Positions 26,543-35,956 are shown, counted from the stretch's first letter. The stretch: 64,000 nucleotides of DNA from Cryobacterium sp. Y11 (GCF_002929535.1 NZ_PJJO01000055.1:124001-188000); one strand, 5' to 3'. Numbers and translations: made by a program. The notes: generated by a model not told the origin, from the letters alone.

Positions 26543-27274
26543 TCAGTCCAGAAACTCCAGTGCGGCCTGCTTGAATTCGCGCGACGCGAGGGCGTTGAGG
26601 TGAGTGCGGCCGGGCAGCTCTAGGTACTGGGCGCCGCGACCGGCCGCGAGGGCTGCGACCCCAGCGGGAATCTGGTCTGCACCACCAGCCACGAACAGCT
26701 GCGGGATGCCGGCCGGCACGTCGAGCGTGCAGCCCGCGACCCCCTGCACGCACGCCAACAGCGCCTGGCGGTCGGCACCCGCGGCGATCGCCGAGCCGAG
26801 CACGGCGACGATTGCAGGATCGGTTGGCGGCTCGCCGGAAAGCACGAACCGGCGGACCTCATCGAGGTTCCAGGTCGCGAACAGTTCAATCGGACCGGCA
26901 CCGCCAAGCACGAGGCGTCGCACCCGCTCCGGCGCCAGCTGCGCCAGGGCAGCCACCACCCGCGACCCCATGGAATAGCCGATCACGTCGACCTGGTCGA
27001 GTTCGAGGGTGTCCAGCACGGCGACGAGGTCGGCGGCGAGCTGCCTCGGAGCGTAGTCGGCGACACGGTGCGGCTTGTCGCTCCGACCGTGGCCGCGGAG
27101 GTCGGGCGTGATCGCTGTGCGCCCGGCCTCGCCAAACGCGCGCACCCAGCCGGAACCTGCCCAGGTATCCACAGCGGTCGACGCAAAACCGTGCACGAGC
27201 AGAACCGGTCGCTCTCCCGGCGCGGAATCAAAGGCAATGCGCACGCCATCGAGCCGCTGCGCGAAGTCGGTCAC
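26543..27274 (-). CDS. Alpha/beta hydrolase
   Basis: The 243-aa protein shows the canonical fold markers. LLVHGFAS is the oxyanion loop, TPDLRGHGRSDKP follows, and VIGYSMGSR is the nucleophile elbow (G-Y-S-M-G). LFVAGGADQIP carries the acid, and LPGRTHLNAL the catalytic histidine near the C-terminus. The GTG at 27274 is preceded by GGAG at 7 nt and gives VTDFAQRLDGVRIAFDSAPG; longer starts read through unrelated sequence. Members act as esterases, lactonases or haloperoxidase-like enzymes, and the substrate is not predictable. It follows pncA on the same strand with 37 nt between. Confidence 0.88.
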   Translation of the reverse strand: MTDFAQRLDGVRIAFDSAPGERPVLLVHGFASTAVDTWAGSGWVRAFGEAGRTAITPDLRGHGRSDKPHRVADYAPRQLAADLVAVLDTLELDQVDVIGYSMGSRVVAALAQLAPERVRRLVLGGAGPIELFATWNLDEVRRFVLSGEPPTDPAIVAVLGSAIAAGADRQALLACVQGVAGCTLDVPAGIPQLFVAGGADQIPAGVAALAAGRGAQYLELPGRTHLNALASREFKQAALEFLD

Positions 27275-27311
27275 GACGCAGCTCCACACAGAACTGCCCC
27301 AACCAGGACGG

Positions 27312-27902
27312 TCATCCGACGGTGTCGCTCGCGGCGAACATCGCGCCGGCGTGCGCCATTTCGGCGAGGGCGGTAGCCGTCGATTCCGCGGCGACACCGG
27401 CCACCAGATCGGTCAGCACGCGCACGCGCTGACCGTGTTCGAGAGCGTCGAGGGTGGACGCCCGCACGCAATAGTCGGTGGCGAGTCCGACGATGTCCAC
27501 ATCGGTCACCCCGTGTTCGCTCAGCAACGCGGTCACGGTTTGCCCGGCTTCGGTGGTGCCCTCGAAGATGGAGAATGCAGGCTTGCCCTGCCCTTTACGA
27601 ATGTGGAAGGTCACGACATCCGTTGTGAGGGCGGGGTGATATTCGGCGCCCGCTGTGCCGGCCACGCAGTGCACCGGCCAGGTTGAAACGAAATCGGGGG
27701 CGCTATCGCGCGCGAAATGACCACCGTTATCGTTGCCGATATCATGCCAATCGCGCGAGGCGAAGACATATTTATAGGCGAGCGGATGCTCGGCCAGCAG
27801 CGCGCTCACGCCCGCCGCGACCGCCGCCCCACCGTCAACACCGAGCGCACCGCCCTCGGTGAAGTCATTCTGAACGTCGATGATAAACAGTGCCCGGGTC
27901 AC
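27312..27902 (-). CDS. pncA: Nicotinamidase (isochorismatase-family cysteine hydrolase)
   Basis: The enzyme converts nicotinamide to nicotinate in NAD salvage. At 196 aa it has the full PncA set: catalytic aspartate in FIIDVQNDFTEGGAL, metal-binding D/H in SRDWHDIGNDNGGHFA, catalytic lysine in HIRKGQGKPAFSIFEG and nucleophilic cysteine in VGLATDYCVRASTLDA. The start is the GTG at 27902, with GAAGGAG 6 nt upstream; an ATG further up lies before this ribosome site. It sits between dacB and an alpha/beta hydrolase on the minus strand. Confidence 0.95.
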   Translation of the reverse strand: MTRALFIIDVQNDFTEGGALGVDGGAAVAAGVSALLAEHPLAYKYVFASRDWHDIGNDNGGHFARDSAPDFVSTWPVHCVAGTAGAEYHPALTTDVVTFHIRKGQGKPAFSIFEGTTEAGQTVTALLSEHGVTDVDIVGLATDYCVRASTLDALEHGQRVRVLTDLVAGVAAESTATALAEMAHAGAMFAASDTVG

Positions 27903-27926
27903 GATTGTCTCCTTCGATATCAAAAG

Positions 27927-29402
27927 TTAGTTATTCGAGAGGTTATCGCCGCAGTGAAAGAAGCCGGTAGTCAACGTGTCGATTGCGATTTTCGCATTCG
28001 AGCTCACGTTACCGATGGCGTAAATGGCGAAGGTGAGCGGAGTTCCGTCGGCTGCGTGGATGACCCCGGCGAGTGTGTAGCCGGTGTCAATCCAGCCTGT
28101 TTTGGCGAAGACCGCGCCGTCGGCGGCGGAGTTCGCGCCGGTGAACCGGTCGCTGTAGGAGAGCGATCCGCGCGGCCCGCCCGCTATCGGCAGGCCGTCG
28201 AAGAGCACACCGAGGTTGCCCTCGCGGGCATTGACCTTCAGGAACAAGGCCGTTAGGTAGGCCGGAGACACGGCGTTGTATGGACTGAGGCCCGAACCGT
28301 CCTTGATGATCATGCCCGTCGTGTCGATGCCATAGGCGGCAAGGCCACCGACGATGCCCTGTTGCAGCGCGGAGAAGGAGTTGCCGGAGCCGTTTTCGAT
28401 CGCCACGAGGCGAGCGAGCATCTCGGCGATGGTGTTGTCACTCACGATCAGGGACTGCTGAATGAGCGTAGACACCGGCGCGGACTGCACGGCGCCCAGT
28501 TGCGCTGCATCGGCTGGCGCGGTGGCCCGGCTGATGCTGAGGCCGCCGCCGAGCGCGTCGGCGAAGGCCTGGCCGGCGCGAGCAATCGGGTCTTCGCTGC
28601 GCGTCGAGGTGCTGCGGGTCGGGTCGTTGCGGTCACCGTCAACCATGAGCGCTGTCATCTCGGGCATGGAGCCGAGGCCGAGCTCGGTGCGGGCCCAGCC
28701 CTCGTCCCAGTCGGGGCCGGAAAAATACGAGGAGTCAAGCACGAGTGAGCTGATCGGCGGGTTGGCCGGATCGGCGGCCCAGGCGACCATGGTCTGAGTG
28801 GCAAGGTCGTCGAGGTGGGCGGCTCCGGTGTAGAAGGGTTCCTGACCGGTCGGCAGCCGCGACAGGGTGACGTCTCCCCCGCCAACGAGCACGACCTGGC
28901 CCGGTTCGGCGCCCTTGACGACCCGGGTGGTGGCGCGGTAGTCGCTGCCGAGCACGTTGAGCGCGGCGGCCGAGGTGAGCACCTTCATGACGCTCGCCGT
29001 GCGCGACGATGTGGTGCCGCCGCGGTCGAACAAGACCTCACCGGTGTTGGCATTGACAACCTGCGCCTGAAAATCTGCGAGCCGTCCGTCGGCGGCGAGC
29101 CCGGCGACCGAGCAGGTGCGCAGCCGACTGGCACTACTCGCCTCGGCGGGCACCGGCCGAGCCGGGTCGACGGTCGGCGTGGGCGTCGGTGTTGCCGAGG
29201 TCAGCGCCACAACGGATGCCGCCGCCGGCTCACCCCCGCCGGTTTGCGTTCCGGCCAACACGGCTCCACTGCCCAGCAGCACGAAGACGAGGGCGCCCGC
29301 CGTGATGAGCCAAGCACGCCGATGCCGCGTCAGGGTCGCCGTGATCCCGCGACGCGGGGCGTCAACCACCGGGGTCACGGGTATCTGCACTGGTTCTTCC
29401 AC
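27927..29402 (-). CDS. dacB: D-alanyl-D-alanine carboxypeptidase/endopeptidase (PBP4, peptidase S13)
   Basis: The 491-aa protein trims peptidoglycan stem peptides outside the membrane. A signal anchor lies at about residues 30-52. Active-site motifs are in the right order and spacing for S13: SVMK (S137-K140), SDN (S321-N323) and KTG (K434-G436). A Pro/Thr-rich linker (STPTPTPTVDPARPVP at about 69-84) separates the anchor from the enzyme. The annotated GTG start overlaps its own GGAGG, so the GTG at 29390, four codons later, may be the real start. The order dacB-pncA is minus strand, 24 nt apart. Confidence 0.93.
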   Translation of the reverse strand: MEEPVQIPVTPVVDAPRRGITATLTRHRRAWLITAGALVFVLLGSGAVLAGTQTGGGEPAAASVVALTSATPTPTPTVDPARPVPAEASSASRLRTCSVAGLAADGRLADFQAQVVNANTGEVLFDRGGTTSSRTASVMKVLTSAAALNVLGSDYRATTRVVKGAEPGQVVLVGGGDVTLSRLPTGQEPFYTGAAHLDDLATQTMVAWAADPANPPISSLVLDSSYFSGPDWDEGWARTELGLGSMPEMTALMVDGDRNDPTRSTSTRSEDPIARAGQAFADALGGGLSISRATAPADAAQLGAVQSAPVSTLIQQSLIVSDNTIAEMLARLVAIENGSGNSFSALQQGIVGGLAAYGIDTTGMIIKDGSGLSPYNAVSPAYLTALFLKVNAREGNLGVLFDGLPIAGGPRGSLSYSDRFTGANSAADGAVFAKTGWIDTGYTLAGVIHAADGTPLTFAIYAIGNVSSNAKIAIDTLTTGFFHCGDNLSNN

Positions 29403-29457
29403 CTCCGTATGGTAACTGACCGGTCTGCATTAGCCCCGGGAGCACACTCATTGGCCC

Positions 29458-30444
29458 CTATTCGCCCGGGTAACGCAGCCCAATCTGTGCCCGTACAGCG
29501 TCGAGGGTCGCCATAATGGCAACGGATTCTTCAGCCGGCATGATGTCGCTCGAACGTGTTCCGGCACGAATCAGAGTTTCGACCTCGACCGCTTCGAACT
29601 GCATGCCACGGCCAGTGATCTCGGCCGGCGCGAAGGTCTCGAGTACGGTGCCGTGGTTGTCGAGCACCCGAAAAGTGGTCGGCGAATACCAGACGCCGTC
29701 GATGTCGATACGCCCGTGCGTGCCAATGATTGACGCCGTCGTCGGCCCGAGGGTGTCGCTGGCCGAGAAGGTCGTGGCAATTTGGCCACCGGCGTAGCGA
29801 AAGATGGTCGCGACCTGGGCATCCGCTCCGGTGGCCTTGAATGAGGCGCTCGCAAGAATCGTGTCGGGCGGCCCGAAGACGGCGTGCGCGAAGTTTACGG
29901 GATACACGCCGAGGTCAAGTAGCGCGCCGCCGCCGAGGGCGAGCGAGTTGAGGCGATGCGTCGGGTCGTCGGGCAGGTCCTGGGTGTGGTCGGCGAGCAG
30001 GCTGCGTAGCTCGCCGAGCGTGCCGGCAGCGAGAATCTCGCGAATGCGCACCATGTGCGGCAAGAACCGGGTCCACATGGCCTCCATCACGAGCAGGTTC
30101 TTGCTCGCGGCGAGGTCGACGATCTGCCGAGCCTCGCGGGCGTTGAGCGCGATCGGCTTCTCGATCAGCACGTGTTTGCCAGCGTTGAGCGCGAGGGTGG
30201 CCTGCTCGGCGTGAAACGGATGCGGCGTCGACACGTAAATGACGTCAACCTCGGGGTCGTTCACGAGGGCTTCATAGCTGGCATGCGCGGTGGGAATGCC
30301 AAATTCGGCGGCGAAGGCCTGCGCTGACGACTGCGTGCGCGACCCGACGGCCTGCACCGTCAAGCCGTTGGCAACGAGATCGCTCGTGAACGCGTGGGCG
30401 ATGCCGCCGGTGGCCAGGATTCCCCAGCGAATCAAATCTGTCAT
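29458..30444 (-). CDS. Gfo/Idh/MocA-family oxidoreductase
   Basis: The 328-aa protein has an N-terminal Rossmann domain (WGILATGGIAHAFTSDLVAN; AVGSRTQSSAQAFAAEFG) with the family motif VLIEKPIALN (the EKP lysine) at about residues 93-102. A C-terminal alpha/beta domain contains LLDLGVYPVNFA. These are NAD(P)-dependent sugar or inositol dehydrogenases and trans-dihydrodiol dehydrogenase-like proteins. The start overlaps the stop of the MFS gene by 4 nt (ATGA), so they form an operon. The substrate is unknown. Confidence 0.92.
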   Translation of the reverse strand: MTDLIRWGILATGGIAHAFTSDLVANGLTVQAVGSRTQSSAQAFAAEFGIPTAHASYEALVNDPEVDVIYVSTPHPFHAEQATLALNAGKHVLIEKPIALNAREARQIVDLAASKNLLVMEAMWTRFLPHMVRIREILAAGTLGELRSLLADHTQDLPDDPTHRLNSLALGGGALLDLGVYPVNFAHAVFGPPDTILASASFKATGADAQVATIFRYAGGQIATTFSASDTLGPTTASIIGTHGRIDIDGVWYSPTTFRVLDNHGTVLETFAPAEITGRGMQFEAVEVETLIRAGTRSSDIMPAEESVAIMATLDAVRAQIGLRYPGE

Positions 30445-31820
30445 GCCTTGAGCTTATCGGGCGGTACCGACAGTGGATTTTGAATGCCGATGCCCGAGAT
30501 GATTCCGCCTCCGACCAGCAGAATTCCAGTGACGATCGCTGCACGGTGGAACCCGTCGAGGTCGAGCACCGGGCCAACGATGATGCTCGCCGCTGCGATC
30601 GCGACGAGTCCGGCGACCCGCGACAGCGCGTTGTTGACGGCGGAGGCGATGCCAGCCCGAGCCGGTTCGATGGCGCCCAAAATGGCGGAGGTCAGCGGCG
30701 CCACCGTGGTGGTCAAGCCCAGGCCGAAAATGATGACGCCGGGCAGAACCTGGCTGTAGTAGGCGACGCTCGAGTCGATGCGCAGCATCATGAAAAACCC
30801 GATCCCGGCCAGAATCGGCCCGACGCTCATGAAGAGGCGTGGGCCGAACTGCCCGGCGAGGCGACCGATGAGCGTCGACAGGGCCATGCTCAGAATGCTC
30901 ACCGGCAGAAGAGCCAGGCCGGCCAGCGTCGCAGAATATCCACCGACCTGCTGCAAGAAAACAGCCAGAATGAAGGTACCGAGCGACAGGGCGGCGTAAA
31001 TCAGGGTCGTGGCCACGTTTCCCACCCAGAAGTTGCGCACCCGAAAGAGGCTGAGCGGCATCATCGGCACTTTCGTGCTGTTCTCATGCCAGATAAACGC
31101 TGCGAAGCTCAGCACACCGACCACGAGTGGAACCAGAATGACCGGACTGCCCCACCCAAAATTGGTCTGTTCGATCAAGGCGAAGACGGGCAGGGCCAGG
31201 CCGAGCACCCCCAGAATTGCGCCGATGATGTCGACGCGGGTTGCGGCATCCACTGCCCGGTCGCCCGGCAGCCGCGCCAGCAGAACCAGCGTTGCCGCGA
31301 TGGGCACGATATTGATGGCAAACACCAGCCGCCACGACGACAGGTCGACCAGCAGACCACCGATGAGCGGACCGGCGATGAAGGCGGTGCTGGTCCATGC
31401 CGTCCACGTTCCAATCGCGCGGGCCTGGCCGGCACCAGAAAACGTGCTGAAGATGAGGGCAAGCGAGCTCGGCACCAGCAGAGCACCCGCGACGCCCTGC
31501 AGGGCGCGCGCCGCGATCAGAAAGGGCGCGCTGGGGGCCAACGCACAGAGAACGGATGCCGCGGCGAACCCCACGAGCCCCCACAACAACACCCGTCTGC
31601 GTCCAAACGCATCGGACAGCGAGCCGGCCAGCAAAATAATGCCCCCGAGCGTGATGAGGTACGCGTCGACGACCCACTGCTGGGTCACAATGCCTCCACC
31701 GAGCTCACGGGTGATCGCCGGGAGGGCCACATTGATGACGGTGCCATCGAGGAACGCAACGAACGACGCGAGCACGGCAACGACGAGCACGAGCCGTTGG
31801 GCGGTGGAGGAACGAGTCAT
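30441..31820 (-). CDS. MFS transporter, DHA2/EmrB/QacA type
   Basis: The 459-aa, roughly 14-helix protein begins MTRSSTAQRLVLVVAVLASF and carries FLDGTVINVALPAI in helix 1. GSLSDAFGRRRVLLWGLVGF lies between helices 2 and 3, with GVAGALLVPSSLALI in helix 4 and GPLIGGLLVD as motif C. It differs clearly from the other DHA2 gene nearby. ATG 31820 is preceded by a weak AAGG; longer upstream starts would add non-homologous sequence. The coupled oxidoreductase gene suggests a metabolite or antibiotic-linked role, but the substrate is unknown. Confidence 0.9.
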   Translation of the reverse strand: MTRSSTAQRLVLVVAVLASFVAFLDGTVINVALPAITRELGGGIVTQQWVVDAYLITLGGIILLAGSLSDAFGRRRVLLWGLVGFAAASVLCALAPSAPFLIAARALQGVAGALLVPSSLALIFSTFSGAGQARAIGTWTAWTSTAFIAGPLIGGLLVDLSSWRLVFAINIVPIAATLVLLARLPGDRAVDAATRVDIIGAILGVLGLALPVFALIEQTNFGWGSPVILVPLVVGVLSFAAFIWHENSTKVPMMPLSLFRVRNFWVGNVATTLIYAALSLGTFILAVFLQQVGGYSATLAGLALLPVSILSMALSTLIGRLAGQFGPRLFMSVGPILAGIGFFMMLRIDSSVAYYSQVLPGVIIFGLGLTTTVAPLTSAILGAIEPARAGIASAVNNALSRVAGLVAIAAASIIVGPVLDLDGFHRAAIVTGILLVGGGIISGIGIQNPLSVPPDKLKA

Positions 31821-31880
31821 GCCTTGAGTTAACCCCACCAGCAGCAGCACGCGGGCGAATAAATAGGTCAGACTAGACCA

Positions 31881-32150
31881 ATGATCACCCTGCAGCAGGA
31901 TGCCGATGGTTTCATCCGCATGAACCGGCACTTTCCCGACACCACGCTCATCAGCATCAGCTTCACCGAGGGGACGGCGGAGGAGCTCACCGGAGCCCAG
32001 CTGAACGCCATCTTCGACGATGCCCTGGCTGAATTTCGCGGGCAGAACCGGCTTGAGGGCGCGAAAGGTTTCTCCCGGGCGCCCGCAAAAACTGTGCAAC
32101 CGACCAAGAACATCACCGTCGTCAAGGTGCGCCCGGGCATGAACCGCTAA
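31881..32150 (+). CDS. Hypothetical protein, 89 aa
   Basis: A small soluble protein, MITLQQDADGFIRMNRHFPD then TTLISISFTEGTAEELTGAQ, ending in KNITVVKVRPGMNR. It has no signal peptide, membrane segment or cysteine. The composition looks coding, with balanced residues and no low complexity. The predicted pattern is a beta hairpin, a helix (LNAIFDDALAEFRGQN) and a terminal strand. I do not recognise the family. It diverges from the MFS gene, with about 60 nt of shared promoter region. Confidence 0.65.
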   Translation: MITLQQDADGFIRMNRHFPDTTLISISFTEGTAEELTGAQLNAIFDDALAEFRGQNRLEGAKGFSRAPAKTVQPTKNITVVKVRPGMNR

Positions 32151-32269
32151 CCGCGCCAGGTCACCGCAACCCGGCCAGCGCGTCGCGGCACGCGTCTGAG
32201 ACTTTGGCACTGGTTTGAACACGTGCCAACTTCTGCCAGACGTGCCTTGAGACCAGGTACCCCTGGCGG

Positions 32270-32610
32270 CCATCGTCAGCACCCGTGTGGTGGCCTGGTC
32301 GGAATTCCGACCATCGTCGTCATCGGCACACTCCCCACACTCGGCGCCGCCTGGGATGGCGGCCTCGTCTGGCTTGTGGTCATCGACGTGATCACAAGCG
32401 TGGCGAGTCTATTTTACTACCCGCGCTGGCTGGCACCGATGTTTCCCTGCGCTCCTGCGCCTCCGGCTTCTCCGTCGACAACGTCACCGGTCGCCGTCGT
32501 AGCACGGGCGCAACGCCGCTAGGCAGCTCGCTCAGCCGGCACCGGAGCAGCATCCGTACTCATTCTCGGCATCGTCGCCGGCGGTATCCTCTCAAGCGCC
32601 GACGCGTAGT
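32270..32610 (+). pseudogene. Remnant of a NuoN/MrpD-type proton-translocating membrane subunit
   Basis: One frame reads LVGIPTIVVIGTLPTLGAAW then DGGLVWLVVIDVITSVASLF and YYPRWLAPMF (about 32294-32446). This matches the late helices of complex-I/Mrp antiporter-like subunits (GxPP...K...AAxDGG..WL.VIGVLNSV.S.FYYLRW). After a frame change, AGTGAASVLILGIVAGGILS continues the terminal helix to a stop near 32608. The N-terminal three quarters of the gene are absent. The remnant lies at the left edge of the metal island. Confidence 0.6.
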
Positions 32611-32648
32611 TTCCCAAAGATCAGGTGCGTGTCTGCTGCTATTTGCGT

Positions 32649-33035
32649 ATGGATGCAGATAAGCGGATATGTGGCCGTCTTCCCGAGAGCGACTTCGTTG
32701 AACTGGCCGTAGAGATTTTCTCCATGTTGGCCGACGCCACCCGGGTACGTCTGATTTTTGCGCTTCGCGACGCGGGAGAGCTGTCGGTGAATCATCTTGC
32801 CGACATTGTCGACAAAACTCCCGCATCGGTGTCCCAACACCTGGCGAAGATGCGCTTAGCGCGCATCGTCTCGACGCGTCAAGAGGGCACGCGCATCTTT
32901 TATCGCCTCGAAAACGAGCATGCCGCGCAGCTGGTACGCGACGCGATCTTCCAGGCCGAGCACAGCCTGGGCGGCACACCGCGCCACCACCACCCCGACC
33001 TCGCATCGACCGGCGCGGAGGCTGCCAGCGCATGA
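32649..33035 (+). CDS. ArsR/SmtB-family metal-sensing repressor
   Basis: The 128-aa protein has the winged helix FSMLADATRVRLIFALRDAG, then LSVNHLADIVDKTPASVSQH and LAKMRLARIVSTRQEGTRIF. The last helix, LVRDAIFQAEHSLGGTPRHHH, contains Asp/His/Glu residues in the alpha-5 pattern used by SmtB, CzrA and NmtR for Zn, Co or Ni. C10 near the start may add a ligand. The gene overlaps the P-type ATPase by 4 nt (ATGA), so the repressor and pump are co-expressed and the sensor probably controls both. The exact metal is not determined. Confidence 0.92.
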   Translation: MDADKRICGRLPESDFVELAVEIFSMLADATRVRLIFALRDAGELSVNHLADIVDKTPASVSQHLAKMRLARIVSTRQEGTRIFYRLENEHAAQLVRDAIFQAEHSLGGTPRHHHPDLASTGAEAASA

Positions 33036-34936
33036 CGAACACGTTAGTGGACGCGCCAATTCGCACGGGTGGCCGCGTTCTCGCGAAGCCACCATCAATT
33101 TTTCACACCGGCAGCCGCTTACCCGAGGTGCGCTGGGCCGGCCTCGCGCTGCTGCTGTTTCTTATCGCCTGGCCCCTGCAACTCGCTGGCGCGCCCGCGC
33201 CCGTGTGGTCGACGATCTATCTCGCGTGCTACCTCGCCGGTGGGTGGGAGCCGGCCTGGGCTGGAATCTCAGCCCTGCGCGCCAAGGAACTCGACGTAGA
33301 TCTGCTGATGATTGTCGCCGCGATCGCCGCAGCATCCATCGGGCAAGTTTTTGACGGCGCTCTCCTCATCGTCATCTTCGCTACGAGCGGAGCGATCGAA
33401 GCCCTCGTTACCCAGAGCACCGCCGACTCGGTCAGCAGCCTGCTCTCCCTGGCACCCGAACAAGCCAGCCGCCTCACCCGATCGGCGACCGATGACGACC
33501 TCGTCATTGTCGACACCGCAGACCTGCGTGTGGGGGACCTCATTCTCGTCCGTCCCGGCGAGCGAATCGGGGGCAACGGCATCGTCGTCGAGGGCATCAG
33601 TGAGGTCGACCAGGCCGCCATGACGGGAGAGTCAGTTCCCGTGCGCCGCGAGCCGGGCCACAACGTGCTCTCCGGCACTGTCAACGGCACCGGCGCTCTC
33701 ACTGTGCAGATCACGAGTCCGGCAAGCGAGTCGGTCATTGCCCGGATGGTCTCCCTCGTTGCCGAAGCATCCGAGACGAAGTCGGTCCGTGCCCTTTTCG
33801 TGGAGAAGGTCGAGCAGCGTTACTCGCTCGGCGTGGTTATCGCGACCCTGTTCGTTTTCGCCGTGCCAGTGCTGTTCGGCGAGGACTTTCGCGACGCACT
33901 CCTGCGCGCGATTACTTTCATGATCGTGGCGTCCCCGTGCGCGGTCGTCCTGTCAACGATGCCGCCGCTCCTGGCTGCGATCGCCAACGCTGCTCGCCAC
34001 GGCATCCTCGTCAAGTCCGCCACCGTGATGGAGGCGATGGGGCGTACTCAGCTGGTTACCTTTGACAAGACCGGCACCCTCACCGAAGGTGCTCCTATTC
34101 TTGTCGAGGTCACCCCCGCCGCTGGGCAGAGCGCACAGGCGGTCTTACAACTCGCCACTGCGGTCGAGTACCACAGCGAGCACCCCCTCGGTCGCGCCGT
34201 CGTGCGCGCTGCCGAAACAACGGTGACACCGGCGAGTGATTTTCGGGCCATTCCCGGCCACGGCGTCCACGGCATTGTCGACGGACACGTCGTGCGTGTC
34301 GTGCAAGCGCGTAGCGAGCGCGCCGACACGATCGGAACGGTCGTCGAAGTACTCGTCGCCGGCCAACTCGCCGGAACCCTGACGCTGGAGGACGCGCTCC
34401 ACCCGGATGCCGCAACAGCAGTTGCACGCACCGCGGCAATCACGCAACACCCGGTTCACCTACTCACCGGCGATAACCAGCGCACCGCGGCCGATATCGC
34501 GGCACGCACTGGCATTACCGAAGTGCGCTCCCGACTGCTCCCCGAAGACAAGGCCGCCATTGTCCAACGGCTTGAGGCCGACGGTATCCCGGTGCTGATC
34601 GTCGGTGACGGCGTCAACGATGCCCCCGCCCTCGCGTCAGCCAGCATCGGCATCGCGATGGGACGCCACGGCTCTGACCTCGCACTGGAAACCGCCGACG
34701 CCGTCATCATTCGTGACGAACTCGCCGCGATCCCGAGCGTCATTGAACTCTCGCGGAAGGCGCACCGGTTTGTCGTGGCCAACCTCGTCATCGCTGGAAC
34801 TTTTATAGTCGTACTCGTCACCTGGGACCTGATCTCGACCCTGCCCCTCCCCGTCGCGGTGGCCGGCCACGAAGGTTCCGCCGTGATCGTGGCCCTCAAC
34901 GGTCTGCGACTACTGCACACCAAGGCCTGGCGCTAA
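33032..34936 (+). CDS. P1B-4-type heavy-metal ATPase (Co/Fe/Zn-type exporter)
   Basis: The 634-aa pump has TGES (198-201), the membrane metal site SPC (301-303), the phosphorylation motif DKTGT (345-349), HSEHPLG and GDGVNDAPAL. Near the C-terminus AGHEGSAVIVALNGLRLLHT carries HEGS (613-616), the second half of the P1B-4 signature. There is no N-terminal CxxC metal-binding domain and the helix count is low, both typical of P1B-4. Family members (CoaT, CtpD, CtpJ) export Co(II), Fe(II), Ni or Zn rather than Cu(I). It is translated with the upstream ArsR-type repressor. Confidence 0.94.
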   Translation: MTNTLVDAPIRTGGRVLAKPPSIFHTGSRLPEVRWAGLALLLFLIAWPLQLAGAPAPVWSTIYLACYLAGGWEPAWAGISALRAKELDVDLLMIVAAIAAASIGQVFDGALLIVIFATSGAIEALVTQSTADSVSSLLSLAPEQASRLTRSATDDDLVIVDTADLRVGDLILVRPGERIGGNGIVVEGISEVDQAAMTGESVPVRREPGHNVLSGTVNGTGALTVQITSPASESVIARMVSLVAEASETKSVRALFVEKVEQRYSLGVVIATLFVFAVPVLFGEDFRDALLRAITFMIVASPCAVVLSTMPPLLAAIANAARHGILVKSATVMEAMGRTQLVTFDKTGTLTEGAPILVEVTPAAGQSAQAVLQLATAVEYHSEHPLGRAVVRAAETTVTPASDFRAIPGHGVHGIVDGHVVRVVQARSERADTIGTVVEVLVAGQLAGTLTLEDALHPDAATAVARTAAITQHPVHLLTGDNQRTAADIAARTGITEVRSRLLPEDKAAIVQRLEADGIPVLIVGDGVNDAPALASASIGIAMGRHGSDLALETADAVIIRDELAAIPSVIELSRKAHRFVVANLVIAGTFIVVLVTWDLISTLPLPVAVAGHEGSAVIVALNGLRLLHTKAWR

Positions 34937-35017
34937 GCCCCAACTTCCCTCACCGTGAGGAGACCGCGATCCCGCCACCACGCGGGCAGGTCACCACTGC
35001 CCCAAAGGAGATCCCTC

Positions 35018-35908
35018 ATGCTTGAGGTCCTGCGCAACCGAACCTATCGCCGACTGTTCGGCGCGCAGATTGTGGCGCTGATCGGCACCGGACTGCTCAC
35101 CGTGGCCCTGGGCCTGCTCGCGTTCGATTTGGCCGGCGGCGACGCCGGCATCGTGCTCGGCATCGCACTGACCATCAAGATGCTCGCCTATGTCGGAATC
35201 GCCCCGGTCATCTCCGCGCTCACCGCCCATGTACCGCGAAAAACCCTCCTTGTTTCAGCGGATGTGCTCCGCGCGATCGTCGCACTCTCCCTGCCGTTCG
35301 TCACCGAGGCCTGGCAGATTTACGTACTCATCTTTGTGCTCCAGGCCGCCTCGACCGGCATGGTCATCGTGAACACCGTCGTACTGGTGCAAAGCCATTT
35401 CGGCCGCGCCCAGTCCGACTTTGCGATCGCCCTGGCCTGTTACGGATTCGGGTCGATGCTCGTCGCGCTCGCACTACCGCGGCTGCTCGACCGCTTCGCC
35501 GACCGACGCGTCATGCTGCTCGGCTGCACTGTGCTGCCCATTGGGCTCATCGCCCTAGCCCTCGTTATTCTCGCTCCGGCGACCGCCTCGACCTGGTCGA
35601 GTCTGCTGGTGATCTGGTTTATCCGTGGCGCCGCCACCGCGCTGATTCTCACCCCGTCGGCCCGCTTGCTGCGCCGTTCTTCCGACGCGTCCACTCGGCC
35701 TCCGGTCTTTGCCGCGCAGTTCTCGCTATCCCACGCCTGCTTCATCGTGACCTATCCCCTGGCCGGAGTGCTCAGCGCCCTACTCGGCCTCGCCCCGACA
35801 GCCCTCGTGCTGGCCGCGATTGGAATTGCAGCCGCAGTTAGTGCCGCCCGCGTTTGGACTCCGTCAGCACCCACTCGTGACACCGAATCGCCCGCGAGAG
35901 AGACCTGA
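35018..35908 (+). CDS. MFS transporter with an internal deletion
   Basis: The ATG at 35018 has AAAGGAG upstream. The protein starts MLEVLRNRTYRRLFGAQIVA like intact MFS efflux proteins of about 400 aa, but it has only 296 aa. After helix 4 (IYVLIFVLQAAST) it jumps directly to GMVIVNTVVLVQSHFGRAQS, which in full-length relatives lies about 110-120 residues later. Helices 5 and 6 and the central loop are missing, yet the frame is kept. The rest (helices 7-12) looks intact. A half-missing carrier is probably inactive. It follows the P1B-4 pump on the same strand. Confidence 0.75.
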   Translation: MLEVLRNRTYRRLFGAQIVALIGTGLLTVALGLLAFDLAGGDAGIVLGIALTIKMLAYVGIAPVISALTAHVPRKTLLVSADVLRAIVALSLPFVTEAWQIYVLIFVLQAASTGMVIVNTVVLVQSHFGRAQSDFAIALACYGFGSMLVALALPRLLDRFADRRVMLLGCTVLPIGLIALALVILAPATASTWSSLLVIWFIRGAATALILTPSARLLRRSSDASTRPPVFAAQFSLSHACFIVTYPLAGVLSALLGLAPTALVLAAIGIAAAVSAARVWTPSAPTRDTESPARET

Positions 35909-35956
35909 GCAGGTCTGGTCCGTGGGCATTCGGGGCACCGTTCGACCGTCGCCGAT

